This document shows positions 26,811 to 37,699 of a stretch of DNA of 64,000 nt, in pieces (the stretch's first letter is position 1; each line of letters opens with the position of its first letter). Origin of the DNA: Rhodanobacter sp. B05. Lineage in GTDB: Bacteria; Pseudomonadota; Gammaproteobacteria; Xanthomonadales; Rhodanobacteraceae. The translations under genes and the position numbers were made by a program. The notes beneath the pieces are model-generated. The model saw nothing but the letters and a program-made list of their open reading frames with translations. It made no database searches and had not been told where the DNA came from. The stretch spans positions 186,001 through 250,000 of the forward strand of contig NZ_MUNU01000014.1 of NCBI RefSeq assembly GCF_002001085.1, read 5' to 3'.

Positions 26811-28148
26811 TTACTTCTTGCGCGCGTCACGCCTCGCTTCGCGCAGGGCCAGCAGCTTCTCGCGCAATTGCAATTCCAGCCCACGTTCGACCGGTTCGTA
26901 GAACACGCTGCCGACCAGTTCGTCGGGCAGGCATTGCTGGTCGAGTGCGATGCCGCCTTCGGCGTCGTGGTCGTACTGGTAGCCCTTGCCGTAGCCGAGG
27001 CCTTTCATCAATTTGGTCGGTGCGTTGCGCAGGTGCATCGGCACTTCGAGCGTGCCGCCTTCGCGGATCGCGGCGCGGGCCTTGTTATAGGCCATGTAGG
27101 CGGCGTTGCTCTTGGGCGAGATCGCCAGCCAGATCGCCAGTTGGGCCAGGCCCAACTCGCCTTCGGGACTGCCCAGGCGTTCGTAGGTATCCCATGCATC
27201 CAGCGCCATGCGCCAGGCGCGGGGCTCGGCCAGGCCGACGTCTTCCACCGCCATGCGCGTCATCCGGCGTGCGAGATACAACGGGTCGACACCGCCATCG
27301 AGCATGCGGCACAGCCAGTACACCGCCGCATCGGGATCGGACGAGCGCACGGATTTGTGCAACGCGGAGATCTGGTCGTAGAACTGCTCGCCCTGCTTGT
27401 CGAAGCGGCGCGTGCGGTCGGCCAGCACCTGCGTGAGCGTAACCTCGTCGATCTTCTTGTCTTCGGCCAGTTCGGCGGCGATTTCCAGCAGGGTCAACGC
27501 GCGACGCACGTCGCCGTCGGCGGCCTGGGCAATCGAGTCCAGCGATTCGTCGGAAACCTGCAACCGCAGCTCGCCGAGGCCGCGTTCGTCGTCGCTCAGG
27601 GCGCGCTTCAGCGCAGCGATGATGTCATCGCCTGAAACCGGCTCCAGCACGTGCACGCGGCAGCGCGACAGCAGCGCGGAGTTCAGTTCGAACGAGGGGT
27701 TCTCGGTGGTGGCACCGATGAAGATGATCACGCCTTTTTCGATATGCGGCAGGAAGGCATCCTGCTGGGTCTTGTTGAAGCGATGCACCTCGTCCACGAA
27801 CAGCACGGTGCGCCTGCCCTGGGCGAAGTTCACCTCGGCCTCGGCCAGCGCCTTGCGCACGTCCGGCAGACCGGACAGCACGGCGGAGATCGCACGAAAA
27901 TCCGCATCGGCATAGCGCGCCACCAGCAGCGCCAGCGTGGTCTTGCCGCAGCCGGGCGGGCCCCACAGCACCATCGAGTGGATCTTGCCGGCTTCCAGCG
28001 CACGGCGCAGCGCCTTGTCGGCACCGACCAGGCGTTGCTGGCCGACGATCTCGTCCAGGTCTCGCGGGCGCATCCGCTCGGCCAGCGGCTTGAGGGCGTC
28101 TGGCTCGGCGAACAGGCCGGGGGCGGACGACGGGACGGAACGGGACAT
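26811..28148 (-). CDS. rarA: Replication-associated recombination protein A (AAA+ ATPase)
   Basis: A 445-residue AAA+ protein of the RarA/MgsA/WRNIP1 family that acts at stalled replication forks. Walker A 'GPPGCGKTTLALLVAR' is near residue 53, Walker B 'TVLFVDEVHRFNK' near 112, and sensor 1 'FIGATTENPSFE'. The C-terminal tetramerisation region ('DGGVDPLYLARRMTRMA', 'PMHLRNAPTKLMK') is intact. The start at 28148 gives 'MSRSVPSSAPGLF'. It is often found beside lolA and serS; here lolA and ftsK lie a few kilobases away. Confidence 0.95.
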   Translation of the reverse strand: MSRSVPSSAPGLFAEPDALKPLAERMRPRDLDEIVGQQRLVGADKALRRALEAGKIHSMVLWGPPGCGKTTLALLVARYADADFRAISAVLSGLPDVRKALAEAEVNFAQGRRTVLFVDEVHRFNKTQQDAFLPHIEKGVIIFIGATTENPSFELNSALLSRCRVHVLEPVSGDDIIAALKRALSDDERGLGELRLQVSDESLDSIAQAADGDVRRALTLLEIAAELAEDKKIDEVTLTQVLADRTRRFDKQGEQFYDQISALHKSVRSSDPDAAVYWLCRMLDGGVDPLYLARRMTRMAVEDVGLAEPRAWRMALDAWDTYERLGSPEGELGLAQLAIWLAISPKSNAAYMAYNKARAAIREGGTLEVPMHLRNAPTKLMKGLGYGKGYQYDHDAEGGIALDQQCLPDELVGSVFYEPVERGLELQLREKLLALREARRDARKK

Positions 28149-28359
28149 GCGGGCATGATACGGCATGCACCGGCACCGTCGTCACGCCGAAATTTCGCGG
28201 TTTCCCGCTATCATGGACTTGCCTGGGATGTGGATTTGCTCTACAGGGCACGCCGGGGGGCGACCAGCAAGTGATCGTGCGCAAGACCAGTCATGGCATG
28301 AAGCAAGCTGGGGGCGCACGTTCGCCCTGCACGGCCTCGGGCGACCGCCGGTGGTCTGC

Positions 28360-31300
28360 GTGAGGTTGTCGGTGCGTCGCTCCTGGCTGGGACTTTTCGG
28401 GCTGATCCTGCTGATTTTCCGGGCAGGTTCCAGCCTCGCCGCCAGCCCCGATCCGTGGGCGCCGTTCGACGCCCCCTGGTTCGACAAGGTATCCACCGCC
28501 GAAGGGCTTCCGCCTTCGATCGTCACGGCGCTGGCACAGGATCGGCAAGGCCTGCTGTGGATCGGCACCATGGTCGGGTTGGCCCGTTACGACGGCTACC
28601 GCACCCAGATGTTCGACGTCCGTGGCGGCAACGGCAAGGGCCTGCCCGATGCCTATGTGCGCTGCCTGCTGGCGCTGCCCGACGGTGGCCTGCTGGTGGG
28701 CACCAATGCCGGCGGGCTGGTGCGTTTCGACCCCGCGACCAATACCTTCCACAGCTATCCTAACGGCGCCAGCGGAACCTCGGACAGCAAGATTTTTGCA
28801 CTTGCCGACGATCATGCCGGCGGCGTCTGGATCGCCACCGAGCAAGGGCTGGACCACCTCGACCTGCGCTCGAACACGATCCGTCACGTGGACACCGGCA
28901 GCGAAGCGGCGCCGCGCGATTTCACGGTGATGCAGGATCGCGCCGGCAACTTGTGGCTGGGCAACAACAGCGGCCTGTTCGTGCGCCAGGCCGGCAGCAG
29001 CCGCTTCGTGCGTCCGCAACATCCCGCCGGCACGGTGGCCACCGTCCTCGAAAACCAGGTCTGGGCCATCCATGAGGACAAGGCCGGCCGCCTGTGGGCA
29101 GGCAGCGGCCAGGCTGGTGCGGTGTTCCGCGACACCGACGGTCAATGGCATCCGGTACCAGAATTCAGCGGCTATCTGCAGGGTGCCCAGCAGGCCACCG
29201 TACGGGATTTCCTCGAGGTCTCGGCGGACACGATGTGGATCGCCACGGACGGCAGCGGCGTGCTGGCGTACAGCCCCGGCGACGTGCATCCGCGCATGAT
29301 CGAACACGACCCGGCGATCGACTCATCGTTGCCCGGCGACTCCGTGCGAGCCCTGCTGGCCGATCGCGCAGGCAACGTCTGGGCGGCCACCGATCTCGGC
29401 CTGGCCCGGACCTATCCCGGCGCTCGCAGCGCCTTCGCCGTGCTGCCTTCGCCACTGCAACAGAATGCGCTGAGCGACACCAGCGTGCGCGGCCTCTACG
29501 TCGACAGCCGCGGGCTGATCTGGGTCGGGCTGAACTCGGGCCGCATCGACGTGATCGACCTCAAGGCCGGGCGCATGAGCCATCTGCACCTGGGGGGCAG
29601 CCAGACCCATCGCGACATCCAGTCCTTTGTCGAAGCGGCGGACGGCTCGATCTGGGTAGGCAGCCAGGGCCTGGCACGGATCGATCCGGTGACGCTCGTG
29701 ATCCACCCGTCGATCCTGCCGGCGCTGGAGAACGTGCCGGTATTGAACCTGCAGTGCGACGGCAACCGCCTGCTCATCGGCACCTACGACGGCCTGTATC
29801 GCTACGACACCGGCACCGGCGTGCTGGATCATGTCAAACACGACCCGAACGACCCCTCCAGCCTGACCAGCGATACCGTGCGACAGATTCTGCGCGTCGG
29901 CAAGCAGTGGTGGTACGGCACGGCCCGTGGCATCAGCATCGCCGACAACTCCCGGGATAGCCACGGCTTTCGCAACCTCACCCATCACGACAACGATCCA
30001 TCCAGCCTGCCTGGAGATTCCGTAAGCGCGGTCACGGTGGATCCCGAGGGGAACATCTGGGTCAGCACCTCGGGTGGACTGGCTACGAGCAGCAACGCCG
30101 AACCCTGGCGCTTTTCCAGCATAGGTGTGGCCCAGGGACTTGCCAGCGACATGGTCAACAGTGCGCTGAGCGACGACCTGGGCTACATCTGGGCGAGCAC
30201 CTCCAGCGGCATCTCACTGATCGATGCGCATACCCATGCAGTACGCAACCTGGGGCCACGCGACGGCTTGCGTATCCGCAGTTATCACTATGCCGACGAC
30301 GCCGCACGCGCGCCGGACGGCAAACTGATGTTCGGCGGGCTGGGCGGACTGACCGTCATCCGCCCGCAATGGCGGCCCGCGTCCGGCCCGAATGCCCCGT
30401 TGGCGATCACCCATGCCGTGGTCGGCAATGTCGCGCTGCCGTTCGGCAAGCTGCCTCGCGATGGCGCGGACATCGGGCTCGATCCGGGCAACCGCAACCT
30501 GCGCATCGACTTCTCGCTGCTCGATTACCGGGCGCCGGGCGAAACCTCGTACAGCTACCGGATGGATGGCCTGGACGACAGCTGGGTCGATATTCCCAAG
30601 GGCGCACTACCCAGCGCGAATTACACCAACCTGGCGCATGGTCGCTACACACTTTACCTGCGCGCTTCCACCCACGGCATGTATCCGCAAACCGTCCAGG
30701 CCCATCTGCTGATCAAGGTTGCCCCGCGCTGGTACGAGACCTGGTTCAGCAAACTGGCCGCGATCGCGTTGCTGATCGCCCTGGTGGTGTTGCTTGTGCA
30801 CTTGCGCACGCTGTATCTGCGTCGCCAGGCGGCACAACTGCTGCGGCAGATCAACGAGCACACGCGCGACCTGCGTGCCGCCAACCAGCGCCTCGACGAG
30901 CTGGCCAGCACCGATGGGCTCACCGGCATCTACAACCGGCGCCGTTTCCTGGAACTGGCGCGCACGCAGCGTGACCAGGCACGCGAGCGCTCGGTCTGCA
31001 TCGCGCTGTTCGACCTCGACCGCTTCAAGGCGATCAACGACACTCACGGGCATCTTGCCGGCGATGCCGTCATCCGCGGCGCGATCGAGGTGATCAAGCA
31101 GCATTGCCGGCAGGGCGATCTGCTGGGCCGCTACGGCGGCGAGGAATTCGTGCTGTGCCTGCCCGACACCGGCGTGCCGCAGGCGCGGGAAATCGCCGAG
31201 CGCATCTGCAGCGTCATGGCCGACAACGCGGTGGACTACAACAGTCAGCCGATCCGGGTGACGGTCAGCATCGGTGTCGCTGCGCTGCGCCCGGGCGAAT

Positions 31301-31386
31301 CCATCGAGCAATGGCTTTCCCGCGCCGACAAGGCCCTGTACGAGGCCAAGCGCGGCGGTCGCAATCGCTGCGCAGTCGCCGGCTGA
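28360..31386 (+). CDS. Beta-propeller sensor diguanylate cyclase
   Basis: About 1008 residues from a GTG at 28360, chosen because a signal/anchor 'SWLGLFGLILLIFRAGSSLAA' follows; GTG at 28351 or ATGs further up are alternatives. The periplasmic part has many two-component-regulator propeller blades ('GLLWIGTMVGLARYDG', 'GGVWIATEQGLDHLDL') and a Y_Y_Y domain near residues 720-790. A membrane helix near 800-820 and a short coiled coil precede GGDEF. The active site is GGEEF (926-930), with an inhibitory I-site RQGD at 917-920. It makes cyclic di-GMP, with product feedback, in response to an unknown periplasmic signal. Confidence 0.88.
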   Translation: MRLSVRRSWLGLFGLILLIFRAGSSLAASPDPWAPFDAPWFDKVSTAEGLPPSIVTALAQDRQGLLWIGTMVGLARYDGYRTQMFDVRGGNGKGLPDAYVRCLLALPDGGLLVGTNAGGLVRFDPATNTFHSYPNGASGTSDSKIFALADDHAGGVWIATEQGLDHLDLRSNTIRHVDTGSEAAPRDFTVMQDRAGNLWLGNNSGLFVRQAGSSRFVRPQHPAGTVATVLENQVWAIHEDKAGRLWAGSGQAGAVFRDTDGQWHPVPEFSGYLQGAQQATVRDFLEVSADTMWIATDGSGVLAYSPGDVHPRMIEHDPAIDSSLPGDSVRALLADRAGNVWAATDLGLARTYPGARSAFAVLPSPLQQNALSDTSVRGLYVDSRGLIWVGLNSGRIDVIDLKAGRMSHLHLGGSQTHRDIQSFVEAADGSIWVGSQGLARIDPVTLVIHPSILPALENVPVLNLQCDGNRLLIGTYDGLYRYDTGTGVLDHVKHDPNDPSSLTSDTVRQILRVGKQWWYGTARGISIADNSRDSHGFRNLTHHDNDPSSLPGDSVSAVTVDPEGNIWVSTSGGLATSSNAEPWRFSSIGVAQGLASDMVNSALSDDLGYIWASTSSGISLIDAHTHAVRNLGPRDGLRIRSYHYADDAARAPDGKLMFGGLGGLTVIRPQWRPASGPNAPLAITHAVVGNVALPFGKLPRDGADIGLDPGNRNLRIDFSLLDYRAPGETSYSYRMDGLDDSWVDIPKGALPSANYTNLAHGRYTLYLRASTHGMYPQTVQAHLLIKVAPRWYETWFSKLAAIALLIALVVLLVHLRTLYLRRQAAQLLRQINEHTRDLRAANQRLDELASTDGLTGIYNRRRFLELARTQRDQARERSVCIALFDLDRFKAINDTHGHLAGDAVIRGAIEVIKQHCRQGDLLGRYGGEEFVLCLPDTGVPQAREIAERICSVMADNAVDYNSQPIRVTVSIGVAALRPGESIEQWLSRADKALYEAKRGGRNRCAVAG

Positions 31387-31398
31387 GCCGGAAAACGA

Positions 31399-32091
31399 TC
31401 AAGGGACGTCCGAGGTGGCTCCCTTCCTCATCGCATATTGTCGATAGAGACCGTAGCTCACGCCGCAAAATCCGGTGAGCGCCGCGGGAATCAGCAGGGT
31501 GCGCTCCTGCATCACCCGGAACAGCATGGCCCCGGCCGCGCTGCCAATCATGAAGCTGGCAGCGACCACCATGCAGACGCGCAGACGCAGCATGTCCACC
31601 GGCAGCCGCCGCAACATGTGCCCGATGTAGATGCCCAGATCGGTAAAGATACCGGTGACGTGGGTGGTACGAATCACCGCGCCGCTGTAGGCACTGACGA
31701 TGCCGTTCTGCAAGCCCATGCCCACCGATGCAAGGTACAGGCCCGCGGAATTTGAAGCCTCGAGCAACGGGACGGCGGCGACCAGCAGCAGCGACTCCAG
31801 CACCAGCGCCACGCCGTAGCGGCGGCCGAGCTTCAACGTACTTTGCTGCACGATCATTCCACTCAGCGTGGCGCCGAACACGAACGACGCAATCGCGAGA
31901 GCCCAGTGAACCGCTTCGCTGCCGCCGGAGTTGCCAAGTGCGATACCAAGCAAACTGGTATTGCCGGTCATGTTGCTGATGGACTCATGCCGGAAGCCGA
32001 GATAGCCCGCCGCGTTGACCATGCCCGCGATGAACGCGAGGATGCCGGTGCCGTACCAGGCCCAGCGTGGCAGCTGGCGCAATACCGGCAC
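31399..32091 (-). CDS. DUF1275 (YoaK-like) membrane protein
   Basis: A 230-residue protein with six predicted helices. 'ILAFIAGMVNAAGYLGFRHE' followed by 'SNMTGNTSLLGIAL' is the DUF1275 signature, and 'MGLQNGIVSAYSGAVIRTTH' with 'VTGIFTDLGIYIG' repeats the pattern in the second half. Inner membrane; transported substrate unknown. It ends 13 bases after the diguanylate cyclase stop, convergent with it. Confidence 0.87.
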   Translation of the reverse strand: MPVLRQLPRWAWYGTGILAFIAGMVNAAGYLGFRHESISNMTGNTSLLGIALGNSGGSEAVHWALAIASFVFGATLSGMIVQQSTLKLGRRYGVALVLESLLLVAAVPLLEASNSAGLYLASVGMGLQNGIVSAYSGAVIRTTHVTGIFTDLGIYIGHMLRRLPVDMLRLRVCMVVAASFMIGSAAGAMLFRVMQERTLLIPAALTGFCGVSYGLYRQYAMRKGATSDVP

Positions 32092-32095
32092 CGTC

Positions 32096-32755
32096 TCAGT
32101 CCTTGATCGGCTGGATCGATATGTCCGGCACGTCGCCGATCACGTCGGCGCCCTTCGGCGGCACGAAGGTGAAGGTGCCCACCGGCAGCGACGGATTGCG
32201 CTGCCAGTCCGAAAAGCTGATGTCGGTGGTCGAACCGAGCTGGTCGCGGAAGGCCATGCGGGCGAGACCCTTGTCATTGAAGCCGAGGTCGACCCAGGCG
32301 AACTGCGGGTCCTTGCTGGTCGAGGTCAGCCGCAGCCACAGCAGCCCATCATGCTCGCCGCGTTCGCTGGCCTTGAACTCCTTGTCCAGTTGCTTGAGGT
32401 CGGTCAGCACGGTCAGCGGGCTGTGCGCCTCCTCGGTATTCTGCTTGCGCACCGTCACCTGCTCGAGGTCGGGATCGTACATCCAGACCCGGCCGCCGTC
32501 GGCCACGATGGTCTGCTTGTACGGCGCCAGGGTGTCCCAGCGAAATTCCCGCGGCGCTTCCAGGGCGAGCGTGCCGGAGCTGGTCTTGGCCGCCTGGCCA
32601 TTGGCATTGGTCAGGGTCTGGCTGAAATGCCCGGTCAACGAATGCAAACCGGTGGCGAAGGCATCGAGCCGCGCGCGGGCCGGGCCGCTGGCGGCATGCG
32701 TTGCGGCCGAAAATATCAGCAGCAAAGTGGACAGGGCGGGCAGAAGGCGTTTCAT
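32096..32755 (-). CDS. lolA: Outer-membrane lipoprotein carrier protein
   Basis: A 219-residue periplasmic chaperone that ferries lipoproteins from LolCDE to LolB. It has a signal peptide ('LLPALSTLLLIFSAATHA'), the LolA N-terminal 'SLTGHFSQTLTNANG', and the 'GTLALEAPREFRWDTLAPYK' strand pair typical of the family, plus 'VWMYDPDLEQVTVR'. The start at 32755 is chosen for the signal peptide. It is downstream of ftsK on the same strand, the usual Xanthomonadales and E. coli order (ftsK-lolA-rarA-serS). Confidence 0.95.
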   Translation of the reverse strand: MKRLLPALSTLLLIFSAATHAASGPARARLDAFATGLHSLTGHFSQTLTNANGQAAKTSSGTLALEAPREFRWDTLAPYKQTIVADGGRVWMYDPDLEQVTVRKQNTEEAHSPLTVLTDLKQLDKEFKASERGEHDGLLWLRLTSTSKDPQFAWVDLGFNDKGLARMAFRDQLGSTTDISFSDWQRNPSLPVGTFTFVPPKGADVIGDVPDISIQPIKD

Positions 32756-32812
32756 CGGGTGTTCCGCAGTGACAAAGATGTGGATTGTGGACAGCAACGG
32801 CTTAACCGATCG

Positions 32813-32962
32813 GTAGGAGCCCGCTGGCGGGCGATGCTCTTCTTTCGGGATTCGGGATTCGGGATTCGGGATTCGGGATTCGGGATTCGGGATTCGGGAT
32901 GACCAGACGTTCGTCTGTTGAAAGCCGGGATTCGCAAGAGCATCGCCGGCCAGCGGGCTCCT
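32813..32962. repeat. Palindromic REP-like element with 7-bp tandem repeat, copy 1
   Basis: The ends GTAGGAGCCCGCTGGCGGGCGATGCTCTT-type and AAGAGCATCGCC-GGCCAGCGGGCTCCT are inverted repeats. Inside, TTCGGGA is repeated eight times in tandem (32844-32899), then a stretch GATGACCAGACGTTCGTCTG and AAAGCCGGGATTCG. A sister copy is at 37582-37689. It separates lolA from ftsK. Confidence 0.85.
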
Positions 32963-32977
32963 TCGGGGTATTTCGTT

Positions 32978-35329
32978 TCAATCCTTTGGCGGTGGCGGCG
33001 CGAGCACTTCGCGGTTGCCGTTGTGCTGGGGCGCGCTGACCACGCCGTCCTGCTCCATCTGCTCGACCAGTCGCGCGGCGCGGTTGTAGCCGATGCGCAG
33101 GTGCCGCTGCACGCCGGAGATCGAGGCGCGGCGCGTTTGCGTGACTACCGCCACGGCCTTGTCGTAGAGCTGGGTGTCGGCGTCGCCGCCCTCCTCGCCT
33201 TCCTGCGGCAAGCCGGCGTCGTTGATGAACTTGCCGTCGCTGGTGGCCTGCACTTCCTCCAGCACCCCCTCGATGTAGTTCGGCGTGCCCTGCGAGCGCA
33301 GCCAGTTGACCACGCCGTGCACCTCGTGGTCGTCGACGAAGGCGCCATGCACGCGCTCTGGCGTGGCGGTACCCGGCGGCAGGTACAGCATGTCGCCATG
33401 GCCGAGCAGCGCCTCCGCGCCACTCTGGTCGAGGATCGTGCGTGAGTCGATCTTGCTGGAGACCTGGAACGCGATGCGGGTGGGAATGTTCGCCTTGATC
33501 AGGCCGGTGATCACGTCCACCGAGGGACGCTGGGTGGCCAGGATCAGGTGCACGCCGGCGGCGCGCGCCTTCTGTGCCAGGCGGGCGATCAGCTCCTCCA
33601 CCTTCTTGCCGACGATCATCATCATGTCGGCGAATTCGTCGATGATCACCACGATGTTCGGCAGCGGCTCCAGCGGCTCCGCGGCCAGGTTCGGCATCTC
33701 CGGATTGGGTCGGAACAGCGGATCGAGCAGCGGCTGGCCGGCGTTCTCGGCGTCCTTCACCTTCTTGTTGAAGCCGGCGAGATTGCGCACGCCGACGGCC
33801 GCCATCAGCTTGTAGCGACGCTCCATCTCGGCCACGCACCAGCGCAGCGCGTTGGCCGCTTCCTTCATGTCGGTGACCACCGGCGCCAGCAGGTGCGGGA
33901 TGCCCTCGTAGACCGAGAGCTCCAGCATCTTCGGGTCGATCATGATCATCCGCACGTCTTTCGGGCTGGCCTTGTACAGCAGGCTCAGCACCATCGCGTT
34001 GACCGCCACCGACTTGCCCGAACCGGTGGTGCCGGCCACCAGCAGGTGCGGCATCTTGCCGAGGTCGACCACCACCGGCTTGCCGCCGATGTCCTTGCCC
34101 AGCGCCAGCGCCAGCGGCGACTTCATCTGGTCGTACTTGTCCGAGCGCAGGATCTCGGACAGGTACACGATCTGCTTGCGGGTGTTGGGGATCTCCAGGC
34201 CGATCACGTTCTTGCCGGGAATCACGTCGACCACGCGCACGCTGACCACCGACAGGCCACGCGCGATGTCCTTGTCCAGGCTGGAGACCTGCGAGCCGCG
34301 GATGCCCGGCGCGGGCTCCATCTCGAAGCGGGTGATCACCGGGCCCGGATAGGCACCCACCACCTTCACGTCGATCTTGAAGTCCTTGAGCTTGAACTCG
34401 ACCTGGCGCGAGAGCACTTCGAGGGTTTCCTCGGTGTAGCCCGGCCCCTGCTCCGGTGCCTCGTCCAGCAGCGACAGCGGCGGCAGCTCGCCCGGTGCCG
34501 CGGCACCGGTGAACAACGGTATCTGCGTTTCCAGGCGGGCGCGCTCGCTCTTGGTCACCGGGGCGGGCGCCGCCTCGATGCGCACCGGCTCGCGCCGCGC
34601 CTGTTTCACCGCATCGGCCTTCTTGATCACCTCGCGCTCGCTGCGCGCCTGGCGCGCGGCCAGCACCTGCGGGGCCTCGCGCAATTTGCCCTTGAGCCAA
34701 GCCGTCAGCTGCAGCACGCCGCGCCCGGTCCAGTCCATCAAGCCGAACCAGGACAGGCCGGTGGCCAGGGTCACCGCGATCAGGAACAGCGCCAGCAACA
34801 GCAGCGGCGCGCCGGTTGAGCCGAACGCCGACAGCACGGCGTGGCCGACCCATACGCCGATGATGCCGCCGATGCCCTGCGGCTGTACCGGCTCCTGCGC
34901 GAAGTTGAGATAAAGCAGCGCCGGACCGGTGATGAAGAAAAACACGAAACCGACCAGGCGCAGCGCCGGCTCCCACGGATGCAGCGCCTGCTGGCCGCGC
35001 TGGCGCAATACCTGCACGCCCAGCAACAGCAGCAGCAACGGGAAGCAGTACGCCACCAGGCCGAAGATCCAGCGCAGCAGGTCGGCGATGTAGGCACCCA
35101 CCGTGCCGCCGAAATTGCGCGCATGCTCCAGCTGGCCGGCATTGGTCCAGCTGGGGTCATGCGGGTTGTAGCTGAACAGGCACACCAGCAGATACAGCGC
35201 CAGTGGCAGCAGCAGCAGGGCGCCGGCTTCACGCAGCCGGCGCTTCAGCTCTTCGCTGAGGGCCGCCCTCGGTTGTTGCTTCACATTCGCGCTGCGCGCC
35301 ACCTTGGGTGCCCCCTTCCTGCCTGCCAA
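32978..35329 (-). CDS. ftsK: DNA translocase FtsK
   Basis: A 783-residue translocase that moves chromosome termini through the division septum and activates XerCD at dif. Four or five N-terminal membrane helices span residues 35-190, a short linker follows, then the RecA-like motor with Walker A '[14 protein letters not shown]' near residue 430 and Walker B '[14 protein letters not shown]' near 555. A C-terminal gamma winged helix ('[19 protein letters not shown]') reads KOPS sites. The linker is much shorter than in E. coli FtsK, as is usual in this order. Confidence 0.96.
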   Translation of the reverse strand: MAGRKGAPKVARSANVKQQPRAALSEELKRRLREAGALLLLPLALYLLVCLFSYNPHDPSWTNAGQLEHARNFGGTVGAYIADLLRWIFGLVAYCFPLLLLLLGVQVLRQRGQQALHPWEPALRLVGFVFFFITGPALLYLNFAQEPVQPQGIGGIIGVWVGHAVLSAFGSTGAPLLLLALFLIAVTLATGLSWFGLMDWTGRGVLQLTAWLKGKLREAPQVLAARQARSEREVIKKADAVKQARREPVRIEAAPAPVTKSERARLETQIPLFTGAAAPGELPPLSLLDEAPEQGPGYTEETLEVLSRQVEFKLKDFKIDVKVVGAYPGPVITRFEMEPAPGIRGSQVSSLDKDIARGLSVVSVRVVDVIPGKNVIGLEIPNTRKQIVYLSEILRSDKYDQMKSPLALALGKDIGGKPVVVDLGKMPHLLVAGTTGSGKSVAVNAMVLSLLYKASPKDVRMIMIDPKMLELSVYEGIPHLLAPVVTDMKEAANALRWCVAEMERRYKLMAAVGVRNLAGFNKKVKDAENAGQPLLDPLFRPNPEMPNLAAEPLEPLPNIVVIIDEFADMMMIVGKKVEELIARLAQKARAAGVHLILATQRPSVDVITGLIKANIPTRIAFQVSSKIDSRTILDQSGAEALLGHGDMLYLPPGTATPERVHGAFVDDHEVHGVVNWLRSQGTPNYIEGVLEEVQATSDGKFINDAGLPQEGEEGGDADTQLYDKAVAVVTQTRRASISGVQRHLRIGYNRAARLVEQMEQDGVVSAPQHNGNREVLAPPPPKD

Positions 35330-35332
35330 GGC

Positions 35333-36397
35333 CTAGAGCATACCTTGCAGGGCCGGATGCACCAGCTTGCCGCCGTCGACATTGATGCCGACCTTCAGCG
35401 GCTCGAACTCGCGCCATTCGCTGCCCGCAGCCAGGCGCTGCACGTACGGCAGGATCGCGGCGGAGATCGCCACCGACGAGGTCTGCGGCACGGCACCCGG
35501 CATGTTGGTCACGCAGAAGTGGGTGACACCGTGCACGTCATAGGTCGGCTTCTCCCAGCTGGTCGGCTTCGAGGTCTCGAAGCAGCCGCCCTGGTCGATC
35601 GCGATATCCACCAGCACGCTGCCCGGCTCCATCGTCCTGACCATCGCCTCGGTGACCACGTGCGGAGCCTTGGCGCTGGGAATCAGCACGGCACCGACCA
35701 CGATGTCGGCGTCGCGCACTTCCTCGGCCACCGAGGACTCGTAGGCATACAGCGCGGTGACGTTCGGACCCATCGCCATCATTTCGGCGAGGCGATCCTG
35801 GCGCTTGTCGAACACCACCACGTTGGCACCGGCCGCAGCAGCCAGCGCGGCGGCGTTGCCACCGGCCGCGCCGGCGCCGAGCACCACCACCTTGCCGCGC
35901 GGGGTGGACGCCATGCCGCCCAGCAGCTTGCCCTTGCCACCCTGCGGGCGATGCAGCAGCGTGGTGCCGATCTGGGTGGCGATCCGGCCTGCGATCACCG
36001 ACATCGGGTGCAGCAGCGGCAGGCCGCCGTGTTCCTCCACCGACTCGAACGCCACGCCGGTCAGGCCGATGTCGAGCAGGCTCTTCGTCAACGCCGGTTC
36101 GGCGGCCAGGTGCAGGTAGCAGAACAGCAGGTGATGCTTCTTCAGCAACGCCAGGTCGCCGGCAACCGGCTCCTTCACCTTGACGATCAGCTCGCCGGCC
36201 TCGTACAGCGCCGCGGCGTCCGCCACGATCTTGATGCCCTGCTTGACGTAGACCTCGTCGGCAAAACCGCTCTTCAGGCCGGCGCCGGACTGCAGGAACA
36301 CTTCGTGGCCACGGCGCACCAGGTCGGCGGCAGCGGCGGGAACGAGGGCAACACGACCTTCAAGGGTCTTGGTTTCGGAGGGGATACCGATACGCAT
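35333..36397 (-). CDS. ald: Alanine dehydrogenase
   Basis: A 354-residue NAD-dependent enzyme catalysing L-alanine to pyruvate plus ammonia. The N-terminus 'MRIGIPSETKTLEGRVALVP' and 'GHEVFLQSGAG' are diagnostic, as is the Rossmann motif 'KVVVLGAGAAGGNAAALAAA' near residue 170. The catalytic His is in 'LFCYLHLAAEPALT' and Asp in 'SVLVDIAIDQGGCFET'. The start at 36397 matches the family. It lies just upstream of ftsK and is divergent from trxB. Confidence 0.95.
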   Translation of the reverse strand: MRIGIPSETKTLEGRVALVPAAAADLVRRGHEVFLQSGAGLKSGFADEVYVKQGIKIVADAAALYEAGELIVKVKEPVAGDLALLKKHHLLFCYLHLAAEPALTKSLLDIGLTGVAFESVEEHGGLPLLHPMSVIAGRIATQIGTTLLHRPQGGKGKLLGGMASTPRGKVVVLGAGAAGGNAAALAAAAGANVVVFDKRQDRLAEMMAMGPNVTALYAYESSVAEEVRDADIVVGAVLIPSAKAPHVVTEAMVRTMEPGSVLVDIAIDQGGCFETSKPTSWEKPTYDVHGVTHFCVTNMPGAVPQTSSVAISAAILPYVQRLAAGSEWREFEPLKVGINVDGGKLVHPALQGML

Positions 36398-36574
36398 GGC
36401 AAGAGAATCCTGTGGAAGCACGTTGTAAATCCATCGCGCAACCGCCGCGGTGGTGTCGTTGGCTTGCCGCTGACTTGAATCGGCCGTGCGGATTCCCCAT
36501 TCTCCCGGGGTCGCACATCTTGTTGCCTGCCGAGGCGGTTCCAGTGAAACCGCGGCCGCAGTTGCAGCGAATAG

Positions 36575-37576
<1,002 letters not shown>

Positions 37577-37581
37577 TACGT

Positions 37582-37689
37582 GTAGGAGCCCGCTCGCGGG
37601 CGATGCTCTTTCTCGGGATTCGGGATGACCAGACGTTCGTCTGTTGAAAGCCGGGATTCGAAGAGCATCGCCCGCGAGCGGGCTCCTAC
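37582..37689. repeat. Palindromic REP-like element with 7-bp repeat, copy 2
   Basis: Nearly perfect inverted ends (GTAGGAGCCCGCTCGCGGGC and its complement ending GGGCTCCTAC). The interior shares 'GATGACCAGACGTTCGTCTG' and 'TTGAAAGCCGGGATTCG' with copy 1, but has only about two TTCGGGA units instead of eight. It lies between trxB and the acyltransferase gene and could fold into one long hairpin. Confidence 0.88.
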
Positions 37690-37699
37690 GAACCACCTC

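Noticed and set aside
28165..28359. Possible riboswitch (for example a c-di-GMP type) before the propeller diguanylate cyclase
   Set aside because: The leader lacks the conserved core strings I would need, so a riboswitch cannot be supported.
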